From: Rikenellaceae bacterium
GTDB lineage: Bacteria > Bacteroidota > Bacteroidia > Bacteroidales > UBA932
Length of the DNA: 64,000 nucleotides
Assembly: GCA_003542575.1 (NCBI GenBank)
Contig: DPKJ01000005.1
Location: 124,001 to 188,000, forward strand
Reading direction: 5' to 3'
In this document: one piece after another, positions 24,549-33,072 of the stretch
Layout: each line of letters opens with the position of its first letter
How positions within the stretch are numbered: the stretch's first letter is position 1
Program-made: the position numbers and the translations under genes
The notes under the pieces: generated by a model
What the model was told of the DNA's origin: nothing
Database searches by the model: none
What the model saw: only the letters and a program-made list of their open reading frames with translations

Positions 24549-25838
24549 TTATTTCCCAACTCCCTTTGCTATAAACTTGTTGTATAGAACAAGAGAGATC
24601 ATACTTGCAACCCCAATGGAGGCAAAAATCAACCACAAAGTCTGAGGTCTGTTCAGTTCATCAACATATTTGACATAGAGGTGAGATCCTAAAAATCCAC
24701 CGATGCTGCTTCCAATAACTCCGTAAAGGAAGGAGTAACCAAGATAGAGTGCCTTTTTGTCAGGAGGAGCGATAAGGCCGATATAGGAGATAAACTTCGG
24801 GTGTGTTGTCATCTCTCCCAGAGTGAACACCATTATACCGGCAATGAATATCCATGGAGCAGATGAGATAGAGAGTATCGCCATTCCCAGAGTTCCAAAT
24901 CCTATTCCGGTAATCATTGTTGGTAATGCTGCCCATTTTTTAACAACATTCGAAACGAGGAGTTGCAATACTATGATAACGCCGGCGTTTATTACCGTAA
25001 CATGTTCAACATCAAATTCCCACGAAGGGTTGTTTACGAAAAGTCCCAAAAAAGAGTTCACCGAATTGTTTACTGCTGTCATATCTATGAAATCTCTTAC
25101 ATACCAGAGTACAGTGCCAAACATCTGAAAATAGAGAATCCAGAAAGCAGAGTATAGGAATATCATGAGAATAAACCTCCAGTCTTTTAGTACAAGAACC
25201 ATATCTTTGAATACTTTCCCAAGAGTTTTATCACTTTTCTCTCTTTGTGGCTCTTTGTATACAAACAGGTTAACAATTAGCAGAACAATACCTGTTATAG
25301 CTGCCATATAAAATATGTAGCTGTAGGAGTGTTTTTTTAGTATTGGTACCAGAATTAGAGGGAAAAGGAATGCGCCGAGGTTTATAGACCAGTAAAAAAT
25401 TCCAAAACCCAGTCCGGAATTTGATTCATTGGTTGTTCTGGCTATGGTTCCCGATATCACAGGTTTGAAGAACCCCGCTCCGATTGCCATAATTATCAGT
25501 GATCCGAAAATAAGAACATAACTATTTGCAATTCCGGTAAGTGAGTACCCCAGAATCATGCATACAAATGCAAAGGAGAGAACTTTTTTATAGCCGTACC
25601 TATCTGCTATAGCACCTGAAATAATGGGCAAAAAGTAAAGCAACGGGGGTATTGTTCCCAGTACAGCTCCTGCCTGTTCCTTGCTGAATCCAAGTCCTCC
25701 ACTTTCATGCCCCAGTATTAGAAATACCGAAAGCACAGACATTACACCATAGTAGGAACCCCTTTCAAGGAACTCCATTACAATTACTGTCCAGAAATTT
25801 TTCGGGAATGATTTAATCCCTGATTTTTGAGTTGTCAT
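24549..25838 (-). CDS. POT-family proton-dependent oligopeptide transporter
   Basis: 429 residues with about 12 membrane helices. The ExxER proton-coupling motif of POT/PTR2 carriers is visible near the N-terminus (MEFLERGSYYG, about residues 22-32), as is the second signature 'GIFYWSINLGAF' near 150. POT proteins import di- and tripeptides with protons; family members with other substrates exist. Predicted to lie in the inner membrane. It is transcribed alone, from a promoter placed back to back with that of rpsA. Confidence 0.8.
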   Translation of the reverse strand: MTTQKSGIKSFPKNFWTVIVMEFLERGSYYGVMSVLSVFLILGHESGGLGFSKEQAGAVLGTIPPLLYFLPIISGAIADRYGYKKVLSFAFVCMILGYSLTGIANSYVLIFGSLIIMAIGAGFFKPVISGTIARTTNESNSGLGFGIFYWSINLGAFLFPLILVPILKKHSYSYIFYMAAITGIVLLIVNLFVYKEPQREKSDKTLGKVFKDMVLVLKDWRFILMIFLYSAFWILYFQMFGTVLWYVRDFIDMTAVNNSVNSFLGLFVNNPSWEFDVEHVTVINAGVIIVLQLLVSNVVKKWAALPTMITGIGFGTLGMAILSISSAPWIFIAGIMVFTLGEMTTHPKFISYIGLIAPPDKKALYLGYSFLYGVIGSSIGGFLGSHLYVKYVDELNRPQTLWLIFASIGVASMISLVLYNKFIAKGVGK

Positions 25839-25864
25839 AGTAAAAGGTTAATAATTTTGGTTTT

Positions 25865-25895
25865 CAAAGATAAGTTGTTTTTAATATTTGTCAAA
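25865..25895 (-). promoter_or_regulatory. Promoter of the POT transporter gene
   Basis: On the minus strand TTTG (25895-25892), a 19-base gap, then TATCTTTG (25872-25865). A close consensus match, 27 bases before the start codon. Confidence 0.75.
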
Positions 25896-25918
25896 TTGTA
25901 AAAAAAACTATACTTTTG
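25887..25918 (+). promoter_or_regulatory. Promoter of rpsA
   Basis: TTTG at 25887-25890, a 20-base gap, then TACTTTTG at 25911-25918. Its upstream element is one base away from that of the divergent POT promoter. The leader before ATG 25981 is about 55 bases. Confidence 0.75.
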
Positions 25919-25980
25919 GGGTTCCCATTTTTGGGCTTATACATAAAGTCTAACTACTAGTTGTTAAATTATTTACAAAA

Positions 25981-27888
25981 ATGACAAAAGAGAAAAAAGA
26001 GCTGCTCGATCAGGAAGAGCAAATTGAAATCGTCAAAAAAGCTGACGAAAAACTTGAAGCATTCATCGAAGATGATGCTGCACCTGTTGTAGAAGGTGCT
26101 AAAAAAAGAAAAAGCAACGTCTCTGTTGCTACTGACAAATTTGACTGGGAATCTTTCGAAAAAGAGCATGTTTATGATACCGACAAAAAGGTTATCGAAG
26201 ACATGTACAGTCAGACCCTTTCAAAAGTTATTGAAAATGAAGTTGTTGAGGGAACTGTAGTTGCCCTTAATAAAAGAGAGGTTATTGTTAATATTGGTTA
26301 TAAAAGCGAAGGCGTTATCAGTATTAATGAGTTTCGTTACAATCCGGAGCTTACTGCCGGAGATAAAGTTGAAGTTTATGTAGAGAATGCCGAGGACAAA
26401 AAAGGTCAATTGCTTCTCTCACATAAAAAAGCCCGTTCACTGCGTTCATGGGACAGAGTTAATGAGGCATTCGAAAAAGATGAAATCGTAAAAGGTTACA
26501 TCAAGTGCAGAACCAAAGGTGGTATGATTGTGGATGTATTTGGTATTGAAGCATTCCTTCCGGGTTCACAGATTGATGTTAAACCTATTCGTGATTACGA
26601 TATTTATGTCAACAAGACAATGGAGTTCAAAATTGTTAAGATTAATCACGAATTCCGCAATGTTGTCGTTTCTCACAAAGCCCTTATCGAGGCAGAACTT
26701 GAAGCTCAGAAAGCGGATATCATCGGTAAACTTGAAAAAGGACAGATACTTGAAGGTATTGTTAAAAATATTACATCATACGGTGTATTTGTTGACCTTG
26801 GAGGTGTTGACGGACTTATTCACATCACTGATCTTTCATGGGGCAGAATTAACCACCCTGAGGAGGTTGTACAACTTGACGAAAAGATCAATGTTGTTAT
26901 TCTTGACTTTGATGACACCAAGAAGAGAATTGCACTTGGTCTGAAGCAGCTTAGCTCACATCCATGGGATTCACTTGATCAGAATCTTCAGGTAGGTGAC
27001 AAGGTTAAAGGAAAAGTTGTAGTTATAGCTGACTACGGTGCGTTCATAGAAGTTCAGCCTGGTGTTGAAGGTCTTATTCACGTTTCTGAAATGTCATGGT
27101 CACTTCACCTGCGCAGCGCACAGGACTTCCTGAAAGTTGGTGATGAGGTAGAGGCTGTGATCCTTACACTTGACAGAGAGGAGAGAAAGATGTCATTGGG
27201 TATCAAGCAACTAAAGAGCGATCCATGGACAAGTATAAATGAAAAATTCCCTGTGGGTACAAAATGCACTGCAACAGTACGCAACTTCACCAACTTTGGT
27301 GTATTTGTAGAACTGGAAGAGGGAGTTGACGGTCTTGTTCACATTAGCGATCTCTCATGGACCAAAAAGATTAAGCACCCATCTGAATTTACTTCGGTTG
27401 GTGAAGCTCTTGAGGTTGTGGTTCTTGAAGTAGATCAGGAGAATCGTCGTTTGAGTCTTGGACACAAACAACTTGAGGAGAATCCTTGGGATGTTTTTGA
27501 AACTGTATTTTCAAACGGTTCGGTTCATGAAGGTACTATTACTGCCTTTGTTGATAAGGGAGCTACAATTGCCCTGCCTTACGGTGTAGAGGGTTATGTT
27601 AGCCAGAAAAACCTTATTAAAGAGGATGGTAGTCAGGCAAAACTGGAAGATAAACTCGAGTTCAAAGTGGTTGAGTTTAACAAAACCACCAAGAGAATCG
27701 TACTATCTCACAGTAAGATGTTTGATGAACAAAAAAGAGACGAGCCAAAAGAGAAGTCATCAGAAGGTGATACAACTCAAAAGGCTGTAAAGAAACTAAA
27801 AGCCAACTTGGAGAAGACAACCCTGGGTGACATCAGCGAACTTGCAGCACTTAAGAGTGAGATGGAAAACAAGGATTCTCAGAAGTAA
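25981..27888 (+). CDS. rpsA: 30S ribosomal protein S1
   Basis: 635 residues, longer than E. coli S1 (557) but usual for Bacteroidota. After an acidic and lysine-rich N-terminal stretch (1-70) come six S1 RNA-binding domains, roughly at 80-145, 165-232, 250-320, 335-405, 422-492 and 510-575. The middle ones carry the clear motif G-V-F-V-D/E-L with GLIHITDLSW, GLIHVSEMSW and GLVHISDLSW. The tail is charged. S1 helps the ribosome bind mRNA. Codon use is more biased than in the neighbours (GGT, CTT, AAA), as expected for a highly expressed gene. Confidence 0.96.
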   Translation: MTKEKKELLDQEEQIEIVKKADEKLEAFIEDDAAPVVEGAKKRKSNVSVATDKFDWESFEKEHVYDTDKKVIEDMYSQTLSKVIENEVVEGTVVALNKREVIVNIGYKSEGVISINEFRYNPELTAGDKVEVYVENAEDKKGQLLLSHKKARSLRSWDRVNEAFEKDEIVKGYIKCRTKGGMIVDVFGIEAFLPGSQIDVKPIRDYDIYVNKTMEFKIVKINHEFRNVVVSHKALIEAELEAQKADIIGKLEKGQILEGIVKNITSYGVFVDLGGVDGLIHITDLSWGRINHPEEVVQLDEKINVVILDFDDTKKRIALGLKQLSSHPWDSLDQNLQVGDKVKGKVVVIADYGAFIEVQPGVEGLIHVSEMSWSLHLRSAQDFLKVGDEVEAVILTLDREERKMSLGIKQLKSDPWTSINEKFPVGTKCTATVRNFTNFGVFVELEEGVDGLVHISDLSWTKKIKHPSEFTSVGEALEVVVLEVDQENRRLSLGHKQLEENPWDVFETVFSNGSVHEGTITAFVDKGATIALPYGVEGYVSQKNLIKEDGSQAKLEDKLEFKVVEFNKTTKRIVLSHSKMFDEQKRDEPKEKSSEGDTTQKAVKKLKANLEKTTLGDISELAALKSEMENKDSQK

Positions 27889-27897
27889 ACCTTATAG

Positions 27898-28833
27898 ATG
27901 AAATTTTCGTTCACACCGCTGGGTTGTGCATCTGCACTCCCTACCGTGAATAGATTTCCAAGCGCTCATGTTCTTAATGTTCATGAGCGCTTGTTTTTAA
28001 TCGATTGCGGAGAGGGTTGCCAGATGCAGATAAGGAGAGCAGGATTTTCATTTTTGAAGATCAGCGAAATCTTTATTAGCCATATACATGGAGACCACAT
28101 ATTTGGTATTTACGGACTTTTATCAACAATGTCATTATTAGGGAGAAATTCGCAAATTGACATATATGCACCGGGTGCATTTGCCGGGATTTTAAAGTCG
28201 TTTATGGAACATTTTGGTGCTTCAGTTAACTTTAAAGTGAATCACATTGTTATTAAGTGTAACGAACCAAAACTAGTTTTTGAAACCAGAAAAATTGAGG
28301 TTTTGGCATTTCCTCTTAACCACAGAATTGAGTGTTACGGTTATCTTTTTAGAGAAAAGATGCCTTTAAGAAATGTTCATAAATACAAAATTGAAACGGA
28401 TTCTCTCACCCTTTATGAAATTGCACGGTTGAAAGAGGGCATGGATGTTGTGAGAGAAAATGGAGAAATGCTTATAAGCAGTGAATTTACATATCAGCCC
28501 TTTATTCCTAGATCTTTTGCCTATTGTTGCGATACCGCTCCTTTTGATAAATTGCATGAGTACGTAAAAGGTGTAGACCTTCTGTATCACGAAGCAACAT
28601 TTGCAGATGATCTGAAAATGATGGCAAAAGAGACCTTTCACTCTACAGCAACAGATGCGGCAAAATGTGCACTAAATGCAGGAGCTAAAAGACTGTTAAT
28701 GGGTCACTTTTCGTCAAGATATAAAGATAATTTAACTATATTGCATGAGGCAGGTGCTGTTTTTGCCAGCAGCGAGGCAGCGGAGGCAGGAAAGGAGTAC
28801 AACATTGATCTTGTAAAACCAGAGAGTGCATAA
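27898..28833 (+). CDS. rnz: Ribonuclease Z
   Basis: 311 residues, the bacterial short form of tRNase Z, which trims tRNA 3' trailers. The zinc motif HIHGDH is at 62-67 and the N-terminal signature 'SAHVLNVHERLFLIDCGEG' (about 22-40) is typical; the AxDT-like block is 'YCCDTAPF' near 205 and 'HSTATDAAKCA' near 248. It begins nine bases after rpsA and precedes the S41 protease gene. A 12-base perfect hairpin followed by five T lies within codons 21-34. Confidence 0.93.
   Translation: MKFSFTPLGCASALPTVNRFPSAHVLNVHERLFLIDCGEGCQMQIRRAGFSFLKISEIFISHIHGDHIFGIYGLLSTMSLLGRNSQIDIYAPGAFAGILKSFMEHFGASVNFKVNHIVIKCNEPKLVFETRKIEVLAFPLNHRIECYGYLFREKMPLRNVHKYKIETDSLTLYEIARLKEGMDVVRENGEMLISSEFTYQPFIPRSFAYCCDTAPFDKLHEYVKGVDLLYHEATFADDLKMMAKETFHSTATDAAKCALNAGAKRLLMGHFSSRYKDNLTILHEAGAVFASSEAAEAGKEYNIDLVKPESA
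27959..27998 (+). terminator. Terminator-like hairpin inside rnz
   Basis: CAAGCGCTCATG (27959-27970) and CATGAGCGCTTG (27982-27993) are perfect inverted arms around an 11-base loop, followed directly by TTTTT (27994-27998). It has the form of an intrinsic terminator, only about 60 bases into the coding sequence. Function is inferred; it may be attenuation or chance. Confidence 0.5.
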
Positions 28834-28848
28834 AGAAATTTGACAACA

Positions 28849-30432
28849 ATGAACAAAAGAATAATACTTTTTATTGCGGTAGCATTAATTGCTCTTGTAC
28901 CCGCAAAACTGACCGGTCAGTCAGACGAAATAAACAAACAGGCTACAAAGTTCAGCCAGTTACTGTTTTATATTAACAATTACTATCTTGACTCTCTTGA
29001 TAACGAAAAGCTTACAGAAGAGGCAATTAAAAGGGTCTTGCAACAACTTGACCCACACTCATCATATATCTCCGCCAAAGATGTGAAGGCTATGAATGAA
29101 CCTCTTGAGGGAAACTTCGAAGGGGTGGGAATTGAGTTCTCTATTGTACGTGATACCCTTACAGTAGCAACTCCAATATCGGGTGGTCCTTCTGATAAAG
29201 TAGGATTAAGAACAGGGGACAAAATTGTGCAGATAGATGGTAACAACATTGCTTCTGTCGGGCTCACGAATGATATGGTCTTTAAATACCTTAGGGGACC
29301 AAAAGGAACCAAGGTTAACCTCTCCATAGTAAGAAGGGGCTTTAATGATCTTATCAATTTTGAGGTTGTGAGAGATAAGATTCCTATAAACAGTGTTGAT
29401 GCTGCATATGAGGCTTCTCCAGGGGTTGTATATTTGAAATTGAGCCGTTTTGCACAAAATTCTGTTCAGGAGATTATAAATTCCCTCATTGAGATGAATA
29501 TTGGCGTAATAAGAGGTTTTATTCTGGATCTAAGGGGTAACTCAGGTGGATTTCTTGGGACATCTCTTGAGATATCAAATTTCTTTCTTGAATCAGGACA
29601 AACAATTGTCTATACAGAGGGTCTTAAAATACCAACAATGACAGAGAGGGCTAAAGGGACGGGATTCTATAAAAAAGGGCCTCTTGCTGTACTAATTGAT
29701 GAAAATTCGGCATCTGCAAGCGAAATTGTAGCAGGAGCAGTTCAGGACTGGGACAGGGGTGTTGTTATAGGGAGAAAATCTTTTGGAAAGGGTCTTGTCC
29801 AGCAGATGTTACCAATGAATGACGGTTCTCAGCTTAGACTTACAGTTGCAAGGTATCATACACCCTCGGGCAGGGTTATTCAGAGCCCTTATGAAGCAGG
29901 TTCATCAGATAAATATTACAAGGCAATTCTTGAGAGATATCAAAGAGGCGAGTCTTTCAATAGAGATAGTATACATTTCCCTGATTCATTAAAGTTTAAA
30001 ACTCTTGTTAAGGGAAGAACAGTGTATGGCGGTGGTGGTATAATGCCCGATATATTTATCCCGGCAGATACTTCATACTACACCAATTTTTATGGAAATC
30101 TTTTAAGGAGAGGTATTGTTACCGACTTTATGAATGACTATAATGATTCACAAAGAGAATCCTTAAAAGCATCTTACAGTAGTTTCGACTCATTTTTCAA
30201 AGGATTCAAAATTGATAATGCGTTGATGAAAAGTTTGGTTGACTTTGCTGCAGGAAAAGGAGTTGTGGCTAAAGATGATGAATTGCAGAGATCGAGAAAC
30301 GAAATTGAGCTCTTTATGAAGGCACTTACTGCCAGGTCACTTTTTGGTTCAAACGGTTACTTTAGAGTGATAAACAGCACAAACGACCCTATTTTCACAA
30401 AGGCCCTAGAGGTTATTTCAAGCGGCTTATAG
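28849..30432 (+). CDS. S41 family C-terminal processing peptidase
   Basis: 527 residues from ATG 28849 (a TTG three codons earlier is less likely). Residues 1-23 are a signal peptide. A PDZ domain follows at about 85-165 ('GVGIEFSIVRDTLTVATPISGGPSDKVGLRTGD', cited in part). The S41 protease core has 'FILDLRGNSGG' near 225, the catalytic serine in 'NSASASEIVAGA' near 290 and the catalytic lysine in 'GRKSFGKGLVQ' near 313. Such CtpA/Prc-like enzymes clip exported proteins in the periplasm. The tail overlaps the converging mltG gene by 20 bases. Confidence 0.92.
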   Translation: MNKRIILFIAVALIALVPAKLTGQSDEINKQATKFSQLLFYINNYYLDSLDNEKLTEEAIKRVLQQLDPHSSYISAKDVKAMNEPLEGNFEGVGIEFSIVRDTLTVATPISGGPSDKVGLRTGDKIVQIDGNNIASVGLTNDMVFKYLRGPKGTKVNLSIVRRGFNDLINFEVVRDKIPINSVDAAYEASPGVVYLKLSRFAQNSVQEIINSLIEMNIGVIRGFILDLRGNSGGFLGTSLEISNFFLESGQTIVYTEGLKIPTMTERAKGTGFYKKGPLAVLIDENSASASEIVAGAVQDWDRGVVIGRKSFGKGLVQQMLPMNDGSQLRLTVARYHTPSGRVIQSPYEAGSSDKYYKAILERYQRGESFNRDSIHFPDSLKFKTLVKGRTVYGGGGIMPDIFIPADTSYYTNFYGNLLRRGIVTDFMNDYNDSQRESLKASYSSFDSFFKGFKIDNALMKSLVDFAAGKGVVAKDDELQRSRNEIELFMKALTARSLFGSNGYFRVINSTNDPIFTKALEVISSGL

Positions 30433-31429
30433 CCCTCTGATAAGCTCTGGCATTTCTGTTATGTTCTGTAAGATTCGATGCAAAGACATGTGACCCGTCA
30501 AGGGTAGCTTTTGCACAAAAATAGAGGTAGTTGTGTTTATTGTGTTCGAGAACAGAATCTATTATCCGAGGTGAGGGAAGTGTTATAGGGCCCGGAGGTA
30601 AGCCTTTGATTTTATATGTGTTATATGGAGAATCAATCTCCAGATGCTTGTATAGTATTCTTTTAATTGTTGGGTCATTAAGTGCAAATTTTATCGTTGG
30701 ATCTGCTTGAAGTGGCATTCCAATTTTTAATCTGTTTATGTAAACTCCTGCAATAATGGGGTGCTCTGTTGAAAGGTTGCTCTCTTCAGCCACAATCGAT
30801 GCCAATGTTGTCACCTGAAGAGGATTAAGCCCCAACTCAGAAGCTTTTCTGACTCTGTTTTCATTCCAAAATCTGTCAAACTCTTTCTTAAATCTTAATA
30901 CCAGATCTTTTGGTTTTACTGTCCAGTAAATTTCATATGTATTTAAAAGGAAGATTGCAGGAAATGACTCTTTTGTGAGTCCAAGTGAGTCGACCAGATT
31001 AAAGTCAGTAAGGGTTTGCAGCACCTCAAGTGAGTCACTCTCTGTTTTACCTGCAATAATTGAGGCCAGTTTGTCCATCGAGCGAATGTTCCCCGATAAT
31101 ACCAGATTGTGAGGACTTTGCCATCCAAGACGAAAGGTTCTGACAAGCAAGCGATTATTCATGCCCTCGGTTATCTTATATCTTCCAGGTTTAATGTTTC
31201 CCTCCAGATTATAATACTTTGCAGCTTTTGAAAATCTTCTAAGGTTTATCATTCTACCTGTTTCATTAAGCTGTTCATTAAGTTTTGTTAAGTCTGTATT
31301 CTGATATACAAAAATATATGATGTGCCTTCGTTTGTGTTTGATTTAAAATGAGTTGACCATACAGATAACATCAATAGTGAGATTGATAGTATGACCAAC
31401 AGGAGAGTAGGGTACAGATATTTTTTCAT
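30413..31429 (-). CDS. mltG: Endolytic murein transglycosylase MltG
   Basis: 338 residues of the YceG/MltG family. One N-terminal membrane anchor (about 5-25), a LysM-like region, then the catalytic domain with 'LASIVAEESNLSTEHP' holding the catalytic glutamate near 214, and the typical 'VYINRLKIGMPLQADPTIKFAL'. The tail has 'SPYNTYKIKGLPPGPI', another hallmark. MltG cuts new glycan strands and so limits their length. It lies one base behind the LysM glucosaminidase gene, so the two wall hydrolases are cotranscribed. Confidence 0.93.
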   Translation of the reverse strand: MKKYLYPTLLLVILSISLLMLSVWSTHFKSNTNEGTSYIFVYQNTDLTKLNEQLNETGRMINLRRFSKAAKYYNLEGNIKPGRYKITEGMNNRLLVRTFRLGWQSPHNLVLSGNIRSMDKLASIIAGKTESDSLEVLQTLTDFNLVDSLGLTKESFPAIFLLNTYEIYWTVKPKDLVLRFKKEFDRFWNENRVRKASELGLNPLQVTTLASIVAEESNLSTEHPIIAGVYINRLKIGMPLQADPTIKFALNDPTIKRILYKHLEIDSPYNTYKIKGLPPGPITLPSPRIIDSVLEHNKHNYLYFCAKATLDGSHVFASNLTEHNRNARAYQRAISRLK

Positions 31430-31430
31430 A

Positions 31431-32369
31431 TTATCTCAGTTTTATTTCATATCCGGCAAAAGGCTCATCTCCCTTTTTCATATTGTTAATCTTATAAAGA
31501 GTGCTAAGCCTTATAGCGTACTTCTGTGATATGTAATACATGGTCTCGCCTGATTCTGCAATATGTTTTGAAAGATCTTTGTCTCCTCTCTCTCTCTTTC
31601 TCTCGAGGTAAACGATAGTCCCTTCACTAATAGGAACTTCTGAATTAAGGTCGTTAAAGCGAAGCAACTCTCTTGTAAATAGATTGTATTCTTTGGCTAG
31701 AGATGAATATGAATCTCTTTCACCTGCAATAATAAATGTTATTCCGTTTCTGTTAAGAAGTTTTCTTGCTAATGAGAATTGATAAACATCAGAAGCTATT
31801 CTCATGTCTATTTCGTACTCATTTTCTACTTTTGTTGGGCTTGGAGGAAGCTCTGAAGAGGAGCTGTCAAAAAGATAGAGTCTGTAATCTTCAATTATTT
31901 TTATGAGCAGGCGTGCATAGTCTGGATTGGTAGCATAACCCGCACTTTTAAGACCGTGTGCCCACGCTTTGTAATCCAGAGGGTCAAGGTCAAAAAGTGT
32001 TTTATATCTCTCTCTGTATCTCAAAAACTCTGAGTGGTCTGTGAAAGACCCTTCTGGATGTGAATATTTTCTGAAACATTCATTTTTTTCATCATCATCA
32101 TGAAGGATGGTCTCACCTGTCCAGTTATGACATTTTATTCCAAAATGATTATTTGCCTCTTTGGCAAGACGGGAATTGCCGTCACCGGACTCAAGACAAG
32201 CCTGGGCAAGAATAATACTGGCCGGGATTCCATGGCTTTTCATTTGCCTTATTGCAAGGTCTTTATATGTTTTAATGTACTCTTCTCTTGTAATTCTTTG
32301 GGCAAATAGGGTGCCTGAAAGTACTAACAGAGTGGTAAGGAGGATTAATTTTCTTGCTAAAAATGGCAT
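31431..32369 (-). CDS. Peptidoglycan N-acetylglucosaminidase (GH73) with LysM
   Basis: 312 residues. A signal peptide of about 23 residues ends LFAQ. The GH73/flagellar-FlgJ-like domain spans about 28-170; 'SIILAQACLESGDGNSRLAKEANNHFGIK' contains the catalytic glutamate (ACLESG, near 60). The C-terminus has LysM-like peptidoglycan-binding repeats, one near 205-255 and a clear one at about 268-312 ('HIAESGETMYYISQKYAIRLSTLYKINNM', cited in part). It is exported to the periplasm or surface and cuts the glycan backbone. It is the first gene of the operon with mltG. Confidence 0.9.
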   Translation of the reverse strand: MPFLARKLILLTTLLVLSGTLFAQRITREEYIKTYKDLAIRQMKSHGIPASIILAQACLESGDGNSRLAKEANNHFGIKCHNWTGETILHDDDEKNECFRKYSHPEGSFTDHSEFLRYRERYKTLFDLDPLDYKAWAHGLKSAGYATNPDYARLLIKIIEDYRLYLFDSSSSELPPSPTKVENEYEIDMRIASDVYQFSLARKLLNRNGITFIIAGERDSYSSLAKEYNLFTRELLRFNDLNSEVPISEGTIVYLERKRERGDKDLSKHIAESGETMYYISQKYAIRLSTLYKINNMKKGDEPFAGYEIKLR

Positions 32370-32388
32370 AACAGATAAACTCTATCCG

Positions 32389-32405
32389 CAAAATTACTAA
32401 TTTTG
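32389..32405. promoter_or_regulatory. Mirror-image -7 boxes between the glucosaminidase gene and cdd
   Basis: CAAAATTA (32389-32396) reads TAATTTTG on the minus strand and TAATTTTG (32398-32405) lies on the plus strand, separated by one base. Together they make a 17-base perfect palindrome around a central C. On the minus side a TTTG lies 18 bases upstream (32415-32418); on the plus side I see no upstream element. Each box is about 20 bases from its start codon. Confidence 0.6.
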
Positions 32406-32427
32406 CAACAATCTCAAATAAAATTAA

Positions 32428-32907
32428 ATGGAGCAAAAGAGTATTGTTATTCGTTATGATGAATATCAAAAAAACGAGGGGCTTGATATTAAAGACAAAA
32501 AGCTTCTGGAATCTGCCATGGAGGCAGCCGGTGCTGCGTATGCGCCCTATTCAAATTTTCATGTAGGGGCAGCTGTAAGACTTAGTAACGGAGAGGTTAT
32601 CTCAGCCAGCAATCAGGAAAATGCTGCATATCCCTCAGGCCTGTGTGCAGAGAGGGTAGCAATTTTCTATGCTCATGCAAAATATCCCAATGCCTATATT
32701 GAATCATTGGCAGTAACAGCCAAGGTTGAAGGGAAACAGTGCGAAAGCCCAACATACCCATGTGGTGCATGCAGGCAGGTAATGGCAGAATCAGAGTTAA
32801 GGGGTGGACATCCTATAAAAATAATAATTGGAGGAGAAAAAATTACACAGGTTGTAAACAGCACTGATTCACTTCTTCCCTTTGTTTTCGATAATCTGCC
32901 TAAATAG
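32428..32907 (+). CDS. cdd: Cytidine deaminase
   Basis: 159 residues, the tetrameric Cdd type. It converts cytidine and deoxycytidine to uridine forms in pyrimidine salvage. The zinc and catalytic residues are Cys73 and Glu75 (GLCAER) and Cys112 and Cys115 (PCGAC). 'YAPYSNFHVGAAV' near 38-50 is the substrate-binding signature. Transcribed alone from a box that abuts the divergent glucosaminidase promoter. Confidence 0.95.
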   Translation: MEQKSIVIRYDEYQKNEGLDIKDKKLLESAMEAAGAAYAPYSNFHVGAAVRLSNGEVISASNQENAAYPSGLCAERVAIFYAHAKYPNAYIESLAVTAKVEGKQCESPTYPCGACRQVMAESELRGGHPIKIIIGGEKITQVVNSTDSLLPFVFDNLPK

Positions 32908-32933
32908 TTTTTTAACTTTTAAGGAAATTGTAT

Positions 32934-32941
32934 TACCTTTG
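32934..32941 (+). promoter_or_regulatory. -7 box of the SRP RNA gene
   Basis: TACCTTTG, directly before the RNA 5' end. No matching TTTG upstream at normal distance. Confidence 0.6.
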
Positions 32942-32943
32942 TG

Positions 32944-33042
32944 CGGGGTAAGTCATATACGACCAGCTCCCACTGAACTCCCCCAGGATCGGAAGGTAGC
33001 AAGGGTAGGTGGTTGTAGCGGTGCGATATATTAAGCTTACCC
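32944..33042 (+). ncRNA. ffs: Signal recognition particle RNA (4.5S type)
   Basis: About 99 bases. The closing stem pairs GGGTAAG (32946-32952) with CTTACCC (33036-33042), followed by TTTTTCTTTTT as terminator. The apical helix 8 has the Ffh-binding sequence CAGGATCGGAAGGTAGCAAGG (in 32984-33004), with the GGAA tetraloop and the symmetric A-rich internal loop. This RNA with Ffh targets membrane proteins to the Sec machinery. The ends are estimated from the stem and the promoter box. Confidence 0.92.
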
Positions 33043-33072
33043 TTTTTCTTTTTAAACTACACATTCCCGGCA

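Noticed and set aside
24160..24636. 158-residue open frame on the minus strand
   Set aside because: It overlaps the end of corA and the terminator and runs into the POT gene; composition is that of a shadow frame.
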